From Bolinopsis microptera (Eukaryota; Ctenophora; Tentaculata; Lobata; Bolinopsidae), in contig NC_087084.1 in the NCBI RefSeq assembly GCF_026151205.1, forward strand, positions 4,271,538 through 4,335,537: 64,000 nt of DNA. The letters run 5' to 3'. The position numbers and the translations under genes are program-made. A model generated the notes under the pieces. The model was not told the DNA's origin. It searched no databases and worked only from the letters and a program-made list of their open reading frames with translations. The stretch's first letter is position 1. Every line of letters starts with the position of its first letter. Below, piece after piece: positions 32,876 through 43,711 of this stretch.

Positions 32876-33930
32876 AGCTCTGGTGACGTAGTTGTATGCC
32901 GACTATCCTATTCCTCTATTCGGCATACGACACGTTACGAATGTGATCGCGTGACCGAGGATTTACGAAACAAGGAGACGTGATGTGGGACAATTTTGGA
33001 AAGCTTAACTACGGTACTATGAAAAGTGCACGTTTTGCTCTAAAAACACACTTTTTTAGAGATTTTATAGGCGTATCCTCTAAAATCATCAAATTTGTCC
33101 AATTTTAGGGAGGGACGCCAAAATGGGAGGGGTCACCAACAGGAGGGAGCTTTTTCAGCGGGGGGGGGGGGGGGGGGGGGGCAAGTTAAATCAGTGGTGT
33201 AACATTGCCTGTTGGCGCCGAAAAAGCGCCCCTACGCTTGTTGAAATTACGCTGTGTTTAAGTGTTTAGTGCGAGCAACATTTTAATTGTCTGTATCTTC
33301 GGTTCATGTGTAGGATATTTTTTGACGCCATTTAAACCACGGGTTTTTAAGTATCATACAATATGATGTTTGCCTCTAGAAAGATGTAAGATTAAAATTA
33401 TTTAGTCGCAAAATTAATCGCAAGATGGTGATTGTAGACCCGCTTATTTAGTCTTTAGAGGATGGCAGAATGATGTAGAGCATGGACTTTCTGCTAGTTA
33501 TCATTCGCCGATGATATTTGAAACGTTTAGGAAAGAGCCCGGCCATGAAAGTATGTAAAAATAGTATAAGCTTCGTTTTTCATGTATTTTGGACGCTGAT
33601 TCCGAATTACCTGCTATTATTTAAATATATAGGGTTGCTATAAATGTATAGGGTTGAAACGCTCGCCCAAGAAGTTATCGGCAAAAACTGTTTTGGTCAC
33701 ACGACAGGCTTGTAAAACACGAATTACGGTCATTATAGTGATCAACTTCGGGGTCATGGTTACTGGATAGGATTAGGGGTTATAAAACCGCTGCAAATAA
33801 ACAAATTCATTTAATTCACGTGATAGCACTCTGGCGAGTTAATTAGTAAACTTGTATTATGTACTTTTCTCAATCTTCAGTTGTTGATATTTCGTTTAAA
33901 GTTAAACATCGATTTTTCTAACAATGTAGA
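32876..33930. other. 5' flank of second gene, with repeat A fragment and a G run
   Basis: Holds a poly-G run at about 33161-33181 and the 3' half of dispersed repeat A at about 33258-33350 (GAGCAACATTTTAATTGTCT, then CACGGGTTTTTAAGTAT). The last 200 bp before 33931 would be the promoter and 5' UTR of the plus-strand gene; no clear core promoter was identified. Confidence 0.5.
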
Positions 33931-33997
33931 ATGGCAGACATGCGGAATCTTCAAACGAAGTTAATATTCCTACAAATCATCTCGCTATCTCTATGTG
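33931..33997 (+). CDS. Signal-peptide first exon of the plus-strand gene
   Basis: ATG at 33931 opens 22 codons plus one base, then GTAAGC (phase 1 donor). The peptide MADMRNLQTKLIFLQIISLS ends LCG and is a typical secretion signal, with a charged start and a Leu/Ile core. It mirrors exon 1 of the minus-strand gene: signal peptide, phase-1 donor, next exon the beta-sandwich domain. It is far below the usual ORF cutoff. The 7.1-kb intron to 41138 holds nested transposons. The connection to 41138 is inferred from phase and strand. Confidence 0.55.
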
Positions 33998-34703
33998 GTA
34001 AGCTACGTGACATGTGCATGCATGAGCTGCTATTTTACTTATCATTGATCAAAAATAGATCGATAATTTATCGTTATAGAAAATAGAAATAGTATCATTT
34101 GTACCCGGTGAAATGAGATAATTATAGTATTAAACATTTTACACCAACACCAAAAATTGGGTAGATTGGACCATCGACCGTATCTCCTTTTTCCAGACAC
34201 AAAGGAAGTAGATCAATTTAAGTTACTGGTCTCAAATGTATGCAAAATGATACCGGGAATGTAATCGGTCGCTTGATTTCCCCATTCATTCACGGCCTGC
34301 AAATTGTAACGAATTTAGGTTAACTAAATTAATGAAACTCAGTAGAAATCTTTTTGAGCTGCTTTCGGGCTGATACTTAGTGTACGTCGGGATAAGAGCT
34401 ATAGGTAGTGTGTCCAATGGGGTGAAGTTTATCCAGTAGAAGTGCAAGTGTCGAAAGTATTATTTTTGAATTGACCACAGGGTGACAGGGATCAAACAGA
34501 AAAGAATCAAGACCTAAATGATAACATTGAAAATCCATCTGGTGTCACTACAATAAGTTCAAATTATTTAATTCTCGGTAATTCACTCCTCTGTTTGCTT
34601 CATGCTAAATCTAACAGCTGAAACAAACAGGGGTCTGACTTTGAGTTAACAACTTATACTCAAAGCGGCATTTTCTAGATGTCTCAGCCAACATATCATA
34701 GAC
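33998..34703. other. Intron 1, left part
   Basis: AT-rich intronic sequence, no further exon recognised. Confidence 0.4.
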
Positions 34704-34927
34704 TTAATTAGGCCCCTTCCAGCCATTGCCACTGCGAATTTAACCTAAAACCTGCCCAGTTAATAGCGAAGACTGCGAAATTACCACTCCTGCCTAGTAA
34801 TCTAATTTACCCTGTCCAGATCAGCAGTATATTACACTAAATCCGCAGGTTTTCTCTTAATTTTTTATGTCAAAACCTGCCTAATTAACTAGTGATCCTG
34901 CATCAACAGCGCAGGTATTTGTTATTT

Positions 34928-35170
34928 GGCAGGTTTTCTATTAACTTGGCAGGATTTGCTATAAAATTATCAATCCTTTCCGGATGGATTACGGCAGTGA
35001 TAAAGTTAAATCGGCAGGTTTTCCATTAACTTGGCAGGATTTTTTATAAAATTATCAATCCTTGCCGGATAGATTACGGCAGTGATAAAGTTAAATCGGC
35101 AGGTTTTCCATTAACTTTGCAGGATTTGTTATAAAATTATCAATCCATGCCAAATAGATTATAATGCTAT
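34928..35170 (+). repeat. 85-bp tandem repeat in left arm of fold-back element
   Basis: Unit starts GGCAGGTTTTC at 34928, 35013 and 35098. Each contains TAAAATTATCAATCC and GCAGTGATAAAGTTAAATC or variants. Confidence 0.85.
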
Positions 35171-35419
35171 AATCTTATTATGGCAGCGTTAAATTTATAA
35201 ATTGGCAGGTTTCTTTTATCTTTCTTTTAAGTTCTTAAGTTATTTGGAATTTTGCTTATTTGGCACCAAAACTAAAAGTCCATAAAACCAAGTTGATTAG
35301 CGCAGTCAAGAAATTGGCCGGAGTTGATAAAAAGCTGACAACCATGGCACTGAATCTCCAAATGAGAGGTATAGTACGCTATATACTTATATAGTACGGT
35401 ACCGCAACAATTGACCCCC

Positions 35420-35420
<1 letters not shown>

Positions 35421-35471
<51 letters not shown>
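35421..35471. repeat. C51 homopolymer with ACAATTGACCCC flanks
   Basis: Both sides carry variants of CCGACAATTGACCCC, and an inverted partner with a G run sits at about 36885-36910. Probably an expanded unit of a C-rich microsatellite; the length is not reliable. Confidence 0.7.
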
Positions 35472-35475
<4 letters not shown>

Positions 35476-35545
35476 ACAAATGAACCCCTGATGCAATCTA
35501 CCCCCGACAATTGACCCCCATGTAATTACACTGGGGTCAATTCAA

Positions 35546-35793
35546 GGTTAGGGTCAGGGTTATGGTCAGGGTTATGGTCAGGGTTATGGTCAGGGTTATG
35601 GTCAGGGTTAGGGTCAGGGTTAGGGTCAGGGTTAGGGTCAGGGTTAGGGTCAGGGTTAGGGTCAGGGTTAGGGTCAGGGTTAGGGTCAGGGTTAGGGTCA
35701 GGGTTAGGGTCAGGGTTAGGGTCAGGGTTAGGGTCAGGGTTAGGGTCAGGGTCAGGGTTAGGGTCAGGGTTAGGGTCAGGGTTAGGGTTACTG
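35546..35793 (+). repeat. Telomere-like array (TTAGGGTCAGGG)n, interstitial
   Basis: About 20 units of a 12-bp repeat that alternates the animal telomere motif TTAGGG with TCAGGG. The first few units carry TTATGG instead. The array resumes briefly as TTAGGGTTAG at 36848-36857, after the MULE relic. The long frames on both strands (Asp-Pro repeats, Val-Arg repeats) are artefacts of the repeat. Position inside a transposon argues against a true chromosome end. Confidence 0.95.
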
Positions 35794-36838
35794 GGTAACA
35801 CGACTCCTGTCAGCGACATCTGTCCGACAGCGACATCTGTCCGACTCAGGGTACCAGAAAAAACGACATTTGTCCGAAATTGTGATCTGATTTCAATACA
35901 ACACATTTCCAATTAGAGACGTGATCTGAACTGTTAATTTGAATACGTAACATTGCCAATTTGAGATATGATCTGAGCCATAGTGTACTACTAGTTTATT
36001 TTCGACCTAGGCAGGCAGGCATGAAGCAACTGCGTTGTGAATGGCGAGCTCGTAGTCCATGAGAATGTATTGTGGTTGGTAGCCCCAAGGCCTCAGAAGC
36101 CCAGGTGTCTATCTCCTCGAACATGTTGCGGTAGAGGGTCGTCGATTTTCCAGGAATGAGTCCTTAGAAGAGGGGGAGGTGCCAGCCGTCAGGGAAGAGT
36201 CCGTGGACTGTGAAGAGCTGATGGAAGAGATTAGGTGCGGATTTGAAGGTACCGTTGGGCGTTGACTACGCAATGCTCCGCGTCCACCATATGATCTGCG
36301 TTCTTAGGAGTCCCCCAAAGGAATGATCGACGAGTCTGTTCGTCCCATCCAGAGTCCCAGAGCATCATTGGACTGTTGTCGGTAGAGAGGATTTAGTTTG
36401 CAGGAATGGATAGCGTTTCCAGATCTCTCGGGTCTGTTTGCTGCAGATCTGGGTCTGTTTACTGAAGATTGGTTGCCATTGTGGATTGCGATAACTGATC
36501 TCCATACGGCTGCTATCCTATATGTACTCATGTAGGCTGTGTCCTGTGATGTGATCGACAGCTTGTTAGTGTACGGCTAGCACAATTCTGTCCTTAAATA
36601 GTCAATCACGTATCGATGGATCAGATCTCAATGGATCAAATCAGCATTCGAACAATGGGAGCAACGTCACGAAATTACCCGTGAGTTTGTGAAATACGAA
36701 TGTGAACCGAAATTACAATATGATCCAAAATTCGGACAGATGTCGCCAAAAACGACTCCTGTCCGACAGCGAAATCTGTCCGAAATCCCCAATTCGGCTG
36801 TCGGACAGATGTCGCTGTCGGACAGATGTCGCCCAATC
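35794..36838 (-). mobile_element. MULE-type element with transposase relic and 9-bp target duplication
   Basis: GGGTTACTG flanks both sides (35785-35793 and 36839-36847), splitting the telomere-like array. The ends are inverted and built of repeated GCGACATCTGTCCGACA units (about 35811-35845 and inverted at 36795-36832). On the minus strand a decayed transposase reads TRRSFLWGTPKNADHMVDAE (about 36330), GTFKSAPNLFHQLFTVHG (about 36200-36250) and LMDYELAIHNAV (about 36030-36063). These match the MULE transposase DGTF and DxE regions and the copy at 44840-45869. Stops and a frameshift make it inactive. Nine-base duplications are normal for MULEs. Confidence 0.82.
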
Positions 36839-36847
36839 GGGTTACTG

Positions 36848-37327
36848 TTAGGGTTAGTATAATAAATATATTTGTTTGGTCAATTGTCGGGGGGGGGGGG
36901 GGGGGTCAATTTTCAAGTATTATATCACTTGCACCGTTTAGCTCCACGTGGTTTCTTAAGCTTAAATACTTAACTGTCCTGTCAAGATAAAGTAAATCAC
37001 TATCACCTCTCATTCTTAATAAGTTAGTAAGCAAGCATCTGATCATTTTAAAACAGTCACCTCCCAATTTAGCAAGTTCTTACATCTATATTACAGTCTA
37101 CACCCTTCAATAATGAGATAATATGTTTGGCCGGTAGAGGGTCCGCAGTAGTCCCATTACAGCATTACCTCATTACCTTAGCATTGCTGTACAGTGTACA
37201 ACTACTATAAGAGTATAAGATATACATCCTTCACCAAAACTGGTTTGTCCGCTTTCTATTACTAATTTTCCGCTGAAAGTGCCACATCAGTGATCAATTA
37301 ATATTGGTAAATAGCAATAATTTGAGT
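36848..37327. other. Interior of the fold-back element, no gene
   Basis: Contains a G run near 36890-36905 and a relic of the 32295-32370 hairpin at about 37160-37205. Nothing coding. Confidence 0.45.
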
Positions 37328-37374
37328 TATAGGTTGACCTCCCACTTAGAGCATATGTGGGAGGTCAACCTATA
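37328..37374. repeat. Perfect 18-bp inverted repeat, 11-nt loop
   Basis: TATAGGTTGACCTCCCAC at 37328-37345 is exactly complementary to 37357-37374. It could be a tiny fold-back remnant or a cruciform site. Confidence 0.8.
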
Positions 37375-37774
37375 AATTATAGTACGAGCTATTTCCAATT
37401 CGTGAATACGAATTTCGATTAAGGTCCAACTTATTAAGTGTCACTTTAACGTGTGACAAATTTCCGATCAAATATCTCATAATCTGAAAATAACTGCATA
37501 TTTAGAACTATTATATTAATTGTAATTGAAGATTCTTTCAGAATCACTTCATTCACTAAATCTTACAATGTGAACAATGAACAGGTAGAGGCACTGCAAC
37601 TGAAAAAGTGCTGTCCTCACTACTTAAGAACATAGCAATCTAATCTAAAAGCAACCTAAGAACTGAAGTTAAGCAAACAGTTATTTTCCAATAATCGGTT
37701 TTTATACATATATATATAGTACTTTTATACTCAAACTTATCATAGACCCCGTGTTGGTAACAGTGGATAATATG
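37375..37774. other. Interior of the fold-back element, no gene
   Basis: AT-rich sequence without recognised features. Confidence 0.4.
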
Positions 37775-37874
37775 CAGTGGCGAAACGTACCTAAGAGGCC
37801 GCAGCTGCACCCCCCCCCCATCCCCTTCCGCATAGCAGGGGTTGCCGGAGTGTCGGGCGGTCGTTTCGCCACTG
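37775..37874. repeat. 100-bp hAT-like MITE
   Basis: Ends CAGTGGCGAAACG (37775-37787) and CGTTTCGCCACTG (37862-37874) are perfect 13-bp inverted repeats with the CAGTGGCG start usual for hAT elements. The centre is GC-rich with a C10 run. I could not find the expected 8-bp duplication. Confidence 0.55.
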
Positions 37875-38406
37875 ACAAGTGACTGCATGTATAAAAGTAT
37901 AAACTATAGAGCCATGTAGGCATGTAGCATTCTGTACTTCTGTAGCTTTGCACAAACCAAGTCTCAGTCCTACACCCTACCTAGTAATAAGGTTATACGA
38001 TCATTACAGTATTCCACATTGTACACTCAAATTATCCAAAACCCCTGCCAATATAAGTTTAATCACGCCACAAGTTGATTCAAATTATCTCAACTTACGC
38101 AGGATTTGCGTTAAATCTGCAGCATTCGACTTTATATTTAACGGAAAACCTGCGAAAATAGAGCAAACCTGCCGAGAGTAGGTGAAAGGTGAGGCAGGTT
38201 TTGTGTTAATTTTGCAGGCTTTTCTATAAATCAACAACTCGATTAAATAATTACGTGAGATAAATCTCTGCACGAATACGATAAATAGGCAGGTTTTCGG
38301 TTAATTTTGCAGGAATCATTTTAAGACTTCAAATTGATTATCAGTCTTAATGTAAAACCTGCCAAATTAGGTGGCAGGTGGCAATGGCTGGAAGGGGCCT
38401 TTAATT

Positions 38407-39107
38407 ACTGTGGCTTGTGTAGTTACATTATCTGATTGGACATACATCTATTGTTAAATAAGTGTTTTATTTAAATATAGCTTAAAACTAAGATCTTTGT
38501 ACTTATAGTGACTTCCGTCAATACAATTAACGCTCTAGGGAAAATACTTTGCTGTTTTTCAGCATTGTAACAGTCTGTATGCTTTGATCTTTCGCAAATA
38601 CAACAAGGTGTAAAGTTCTAAAATATTGGATTATAAAAGATAGCATAGTATGTCGTTGTAAGAAAAATGTTTTACAGAGCTGGTCGCATAAATACTGCTG
38701 CTTATCGAGTGACGGCAAGGCACCTAACAGGCAGCGAAGTAATCAGGAAATGAAGTAATCAGGAAAAATTTGAATTACAAGGTTCCTGCTAACCGGATAA
38801 CAGGTTAATTCAAATGATTACATAATATACTGATTAAAAGTTTACCATAATAATATTTATGCGATGTATCGCACAATAAATTTGGTTACAAACTTTTTGG
38901 TATTACCATAATTTTAGTCACAAATTTCTCAAATTTGTATACTAATTACTACCTATGGGAAAAGGAAGTAAGAGCCAACTATGACTGTTGTCACGAGTAA
39001 AGGCACGGCCTCTTAACACACTGTGCCATTTGTCATGATTTTAGGCTCGATCTCTAAACATACTATGATAATTGGGACGAAAATAGTAAAATGTGAGTGC
39101 TGCCAAG
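38407..39107. other. Intron 1, no feature recognised
   Basis: AT-rich intronic DNA after the fold-back element. Confidence 0.4.
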
Positions 39108-39180
39108 TCGGCCGGGTGGATTAGTGGTTTTAATACATTTACTTCCCACGCGGACGACTGGGTTTCGATTCCTAGTGGGG
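39108..39180 (+). ncRNA. tRNA-like sequence, probable SINE head or tRNA relic
   Basis: Contains an A-box-like TGGATTAGTGG (about 39117-39127) and a B-box-like GGTTTCGATTCC (about 39161-39172), spaced as in a tRNA gene. The T-arm can pair (CTGGG/CCTAG), but the acceptor stem does not close, so it is not a working tRNA. GC-rich sequence continues to about 39240 and may be the body of a tRNA-derived SINE. Confidence 0.45.
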
Positions 39181-41137
39181 ACCAATCTGGTTCCCAGTGG
39201 TGACCAATTCGGTCGGATGCAGTTCGGCCACCAAACCATGGTTTGATGCTTTCATTAGAACTTCTATTCGCAAAAAACTTTTGGCGGAAAAAAAGTTTTT
39301 TCAAAAACTACCTATACTACCTTTGTCCTTTTCCAGTGTTTCAAGAAATTCCGAAACATTTTTATGATTTTTGGTTACTTGCTAATTAGTAACTATCCAA
39401 TTATCTAATTGTCTGACATGAACATTTGTCTTACACAAGTTTTTCTCGTCGATATGATAATTACCCTTTATTAATTCGTATCCTTCCACAGCTGAAGATA
39501 TTTGACAAACAAGAAAGGAGGTAAAAAGTAGCAAAAAGTGGCAAAAAGTGGCCTTAAGACACGTTGACAATTTTGGAAATGTTGGCCACCCGAATAAAAC
39601 TTAAAATTGAACTCAAAAACGTCATAAATCCTTTGGAAGCTTCTTCTGTCTGCAGATCGATTTTTTTAGATCTGTCTGTACTATAGTACTATCTTTGCAC
39701 TCTGCACTGCTAATGTCCATATCACGCAAAATATTGACCTCATTAGGTAATCGTGACGTCACGTTATCCATGACAGTTGGCACAAGTACTGAATAGACTG
39801 TGCCTGCAGTCACGTCAGGCACGGATTATCAGCTAGGTACGGCTTTTGAAAAGCAGAGTGCCTGAGGAGTTGTCACGTATCCTTGGCACGCCCTATAAAC
39901 ACACTACGTACATATGGTCATTACATCTGACCGCACCATGACAATAGTCATGGTGACAACAGTCATAGTATGGTCCGGCCCTTAAATTCTGAGAATAAAC
40001 TATGGGCGACATTCATACAATTCCTTTACAATTTTGCTAGAACACAGGGATCATGAAGTGTCCCCGACTTAATCGTCAAAACATTTCACATATACTATCA
40101 CATAGAAACACTAATATAGGAATAGGGCTCGGAATTCCCAGATTCGTAACTTAATTATGTCGCGTGAAATCGATACTGGAATATCGCCCTATTTTGTTGG
40201 ATTGCGGCTAACTGTCAGACACCGCAATAGAAACAGTGTTAAAATGCACATTTTTATTCATGTGCTGTGGCGCCAATTTAATTGATAAAATCTTCAAATT
40301 AACGACACTTGATAGATTTGACTTTTATCTTTCGAAAATTGTGGTTGTATAATGTGCATAATATACACAAGCATCAAATAATTGTCTTATAAATTTACTA
40401 GTAAAAGCTCTTACGGGCATTTTCTGCTCGATACGCTAGGGACTCCACATACATCTTTCTAGACGTACTTTTGACCGTAGAATCGATTAAACGTGGTTTT
40501 GAAATGATAAGTCTGAGTTTCCCCAGTTAAAATCGCAAAAAAACGATTTTTGGGCCAAAAATATGCCAAAAAACCATGTTTTTTGAATTTTTGAGCAAGT
40601 TAATTTCGTTGGCATATCAGCAAAATGTGCATGAAGATAGCTAAAAACACAGCCGCACATGATGGCATTAAAATTAAGCTATTATTCCAGGATTTCGTGC
40701 TACATTCAAGTTCCATGAAGTGAGCTGCCTTTAATTGCTTGTAGGAACTAGATTAATCGCTGTACACCAAATTTAGGAAGATATGTGAAATATAATGGTT
40801 TATACCTGATGGTAATCTTGTCGGTTCAAAAAAATAACCAACAGAAAACTTGTTATGGACGATTAAAATCAGGTGTTTTTACACATGTCGTATATGCTAT
40901 CCTGTCACCTAGCCGCAACTTGGAAAAATGTAATTGATATGCCCCATATTATCTCAGCTTGTGAAGCAATTACGACGGAGCTATTTTGGGATTGCGGCAG
41001 AATTACCAAGCCTAGCTCACTACCCAAGTTTCGAGTATTTTTGAAGAATTCGCAAATGTACACTTCATGATCTCTTTAAATTCATGATATTCATTAATCG
41101 TTGCTCAGTAGTCATGAATTAAACATACAATTAACAG
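39181..41137. other. Intron 1, right part
   Basis: No exon that I can support. A hydrophobic minus-strand frame at 39382-39570 is discussed under rejected items. Confidence 0.4.
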
Positions 41138-41575
41138 GTTGGTTACCAGTGATACGTGAGGTGGAAATAGAGTGGGATCTTCAGTCGACACCTTTAGAAA
41201 TTAAAACTAATAGTGTGCTGGGGAGTGGCGATAAGGTGGTAGTGGACTTCTACTCTGCTGGGGGAGCATATGCAGGAAGAGTCGGGCTCTGGTTCACCTC
41301 TACTCCGGGATACTTAATCAACTGGTGCGGCATGTCCTACACTAACCTCCCTGTTAATCTCCCCTCTCCTACTGACAAGGTGTGGCGTATCACTCTAACC
41401 AGAACTGCAGGTGTTAGAGTAGTGATACACTGTAACGAGGTAGAGGTGCTCAACATACTGCTCTCTCAAGCAACGTGTAGTAACAGTGACTGGAGCACGA
41501 TCTGGATCTGGGACGTAGCAAAGATAATGTTCCATCCCGCCGACACAGCATCTGATTACTACGCAACACAACCAG
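41138..41575 (+). CDS. Exon for a beta-sandwich-like extracellular domain (copy 2)
   Basis: A phase 1-1 exon of 438 bp (146 residues), acceptor TTAACAG, donor GTGACT. It encodes VLGSGDKVVVDFYSAGG, LPSPTDKVWRITLTRTAG, VRVVIHCNEVEVLNI, QATCSNSDW and an ADTASDYY end. The same motifs in the same order occur in the minus-strand exon at 10130-10594. The fold may be a lectin-like or Methyltransf_FA-type sandwich; I cannot name it with certainty. It follows the signal-peptide exon of this gene and precedes the Cys-rich repeats, giving a secreted or surface-exposed protein. Confidence 0.75.
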
Positions 41576-42302
41576 GTGACTAATAACAACAAGCATTGGT
41601 TTAACAAACAATAACTTTAATTTACAAATAAGCCAACTTGCTGATTCTCTCGTAAGCTCGTGATTACGTGTTTTCTGTCTAAATTTCAAGTATGCCATTT
41701 AGTTATTTAACATAAACACATATATTATAGAATATGGGATATAAGATAGTTAGTACATATTGTTATTTATAACTGAATAAAGTGGTCATCATTTTATCAA
41801 TTACTATTTTACGAATGAGATAAAGTCAGATTCTTCCAGATTGCAAAATGGCTAACTATAATTTAGAAATATTGCATATTTTGTAGTAGACATCATGGAG
41901 ACAAGCCATTTTCAGCTACTAAAGGTTGAAACAATTATCAATTGTAAACTGACGTTTTTACAAAATATCTTGAACATAAGCAGTAAGGTATTTTACCAAA
42001 CAAACTCAAAACTTTTTTGGTTCAATATTTATTTTGCAGAGTTTACACAATTTGTGCATCGTGCAATGGGCATTGCTTCATAGTTTGTTGATGAGGCGAA
42101 TTTTTAGCGTTAATCCTTATGACTTATAACAATTTGAATTAGTATTGTGCTTAGAACCAAGAAAGAAAATTTGTGGTACAAAATTACAAGAATCGTAAGA
42201 GTCTGGGTGGCAATAATTTCTTCGAAAAACCGTGGAATATGTGGATATTTAATTTTTCACATTTCTACTATAATTCAGAGAATTCCCTTTGTACACTGTA
42301 CG
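41576..42302. other. Intron 2, left part
   Basis: No coding exon recognised. From about 42150 it contains the first copy of the intronic sequence that is tandemly repeated downstream (TTGTGGTACAAAA ... AAGAGTCTGGGTGG). Confidence 0.5.
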
Positions 42303-42560
42303 TACGACCGCCCACGTGCAAATTAGATGAAAAATATGACTTTGCTTAGTAACTGCATGGTAACGAGGGTTATTAAGTTATTACACGCACGTGCACTTGC
42401 AATGATTGTTTTAACGTCATTTTGATCAGTTTTGTTGATAATACGATTTGTTTAGTACGAGCAACATTTTAATTGGCTGTATCTTCAGTTGTGTAGGATA
42501 ATTTATGACACAATTTAAACTTACTAACACAAAATACTATTAGCTTTCTCCCTTTGACCA
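42303..42560 (+). repeat. Dispersed repeat A, copy 2
   Basis: Matches 18512-18740 (CGACCGCCCACGTGCAAATT, ACACGCACGTGCAC, TAGTACGAGCAACATTTTAA). It is absent from the later tandem copies of this intron, so it inserted in unit 1 only or was lost from the others. Confidence 0.7.
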
Positions 42561-42688
42561 CGGGTTTTCTAGTATTGTTATAAATCTAATGTTATTGTAA
42601 CACATCTTAACTGCACTTAAATAGTTATATAATAACGATTTTCTTATCTTCCACTACGATTTGCCAATTTTAGATTTATTAATTCCAG

Positions 42689-43375
42689 AGCCGTGTGGAG
42701 AAGGAACATATCGGAATGATGCTATGACAAGCTGTGAGACATGTGACGCTGGATTGACACCAAACTCTGATAAAACAGCCTGTGGTAAGATAACTTTGAA
42801 GCTTATTAAATTGAATATTATTGTTATGTTTTAAATTTGAATTAACTGTGCTATAGAATGAAAACCGAGGACATTGGTACTCACAATAACTTCTTGATAT
42901 TAATATACTTACATAGTAACGATTTTCTTATCTTCCACAAAAATTTGCCATTTGTAACATTATAATTGTAGAGCCGTGTGGAGAAAAATTATATCGGAAT
43001 GATGCTATGACAAGCTGTGAGACATGTGATGCTGGATTGACACCAAACTCTGACAAAACAGCCTGTGGTAAGATAACTTTAAAGCTTATATTTAATATTA
43101 TTGTTGTGTTTTAAATTTGAATTAATTGTGCTATAGAATGAAAACCCAGGATATTGGTACTCACAATAATTTCTTAATAATAATAAGGTAGTTCAAACGA
43201 ATTGCTGCTGAACGATTTCCCAATTCTTCAGAGCCATGTCCAGCTGGAAGCTACAAGAACATTGATATGAACACATGTAAAGAATGTTCTGATAACACGA
43301 TCAGTTCAGAAGGAGCAGCCTTGTGTACAGCTTGTGAACTTGGCCAGGAACAAAACTTAGGGAGAACAAAATGTG
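42689..43375 (+). CDS. Three Cys-rich repeat exons, first cluster
   Basis: Three phase 1-1 exons: 42689-42784 (32 residues), 42972-43067 (32) and 43232-43375 (48). The first two encode EPCGEGTYRNDAMTSCETCD followed by AGLTPNSDKTAC; in the second, GEK-L replaces GEGT. The third encodes EPCPAGSYKNIDMNTCKECS and CTACELGQ. This CPxGxYxxxxxxxCxxC pattern is that of ephrin-receptor/GCC2-GCC3 or TNFR-like EGF-type repeats, extracellular modules held by disulphides. Acceptors are TTCCAG, TTGTAG and TTCTTCAG; donors all GTAAGA. Since every exon is symmetric, gain or loss of any one keeps the frame. Confidence 0.85.
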
Positions 43376-43711
43376 GTAAGAATTGTTAACAAGAACCGAG
43401 CTGAGATGATTATATCTATATTATATAGATGGGCAAAGATAGGCTAAGGGTTAAGACGTGATAAGGATAAGGCGCCAGATAGGGCTTAGAATCAAGAAAG
43501 CAAATTTGTGGTACGGAAAGACAAGAACCGTAAGAGTCTTGGTGGTAATCATTCTATCTAAAAACCGTGGTTGTGTGGATATTTAATTTTTCACCTATTG
43601 TTTTAAATCTTATGTAATTGTTACACATCTGAAGTGTACTTAAATACTTATATAATAACGATTTTCTTATCTTCCACTACGATTTGCCAATTTTAAATTT
43701 ATTAATTCCAG

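Larger units (their letters stand above)
34704..38406. mobile_element. Fold-back DNA element, 3.7 kb, with 6-bp flanking duplication
   Basis: The left end AGGCCCCTTCCAGCCATTGC (34710) recurs inverted at the right end (GCAATGGCTGGAAGGGGCCT, ending 38400). TTAATT flanks it on both sides (34704-34709, 38401-38406). Both arms are built from degenerate copies of GGCAGGTTTTCCATTAA-like units: three 85-bp tandem copies on the left (34928-35170) and dispersed inverted copies on the right (38090-38400). No transposase of its own was found. A 6-bp duplication and AG ends occur in Maverick/Polinton elements, among others, but superfamily is not proven. Nested inside: C51 run, telomere-like array, MULE relic, small hairpins. 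Confidence 0.78.

Noticed and set aside
34926-35170. CRISPR-like array (regular repeats of GGCAGGTTTTC)
   Set aside because: The 85-bp units are repeated as a whole, with no unique spacers, in an animal intron and inside a transposon arm.
35421-35496. Poly-glycine frame
   Set aside because: Translation of the C51 homopolymer.
35526-35912. Asp-Pro-Asn repeat protein and Val-Arg repeat protein
   Set aside because: They are translations of the 12-bp telomere-like array.
39382-39570. Minus-strand frame with a signal-peptide-like hydrophobic core (FCHFLLLFTSFLVCQISSA) and a possible phase-1 donor
   Set aside because: It has no ATG in frame (a TTG opens it, with a stop soon upstream), and part of the hydrophobic stretch comes from a short AAAAAGTGGC tandem repeat. 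No downstream exon was found on that strand.
39622-39822. 66-codon minus-strand frame
   Set aside because: No domain, no splice context and no continuity with neighbours.
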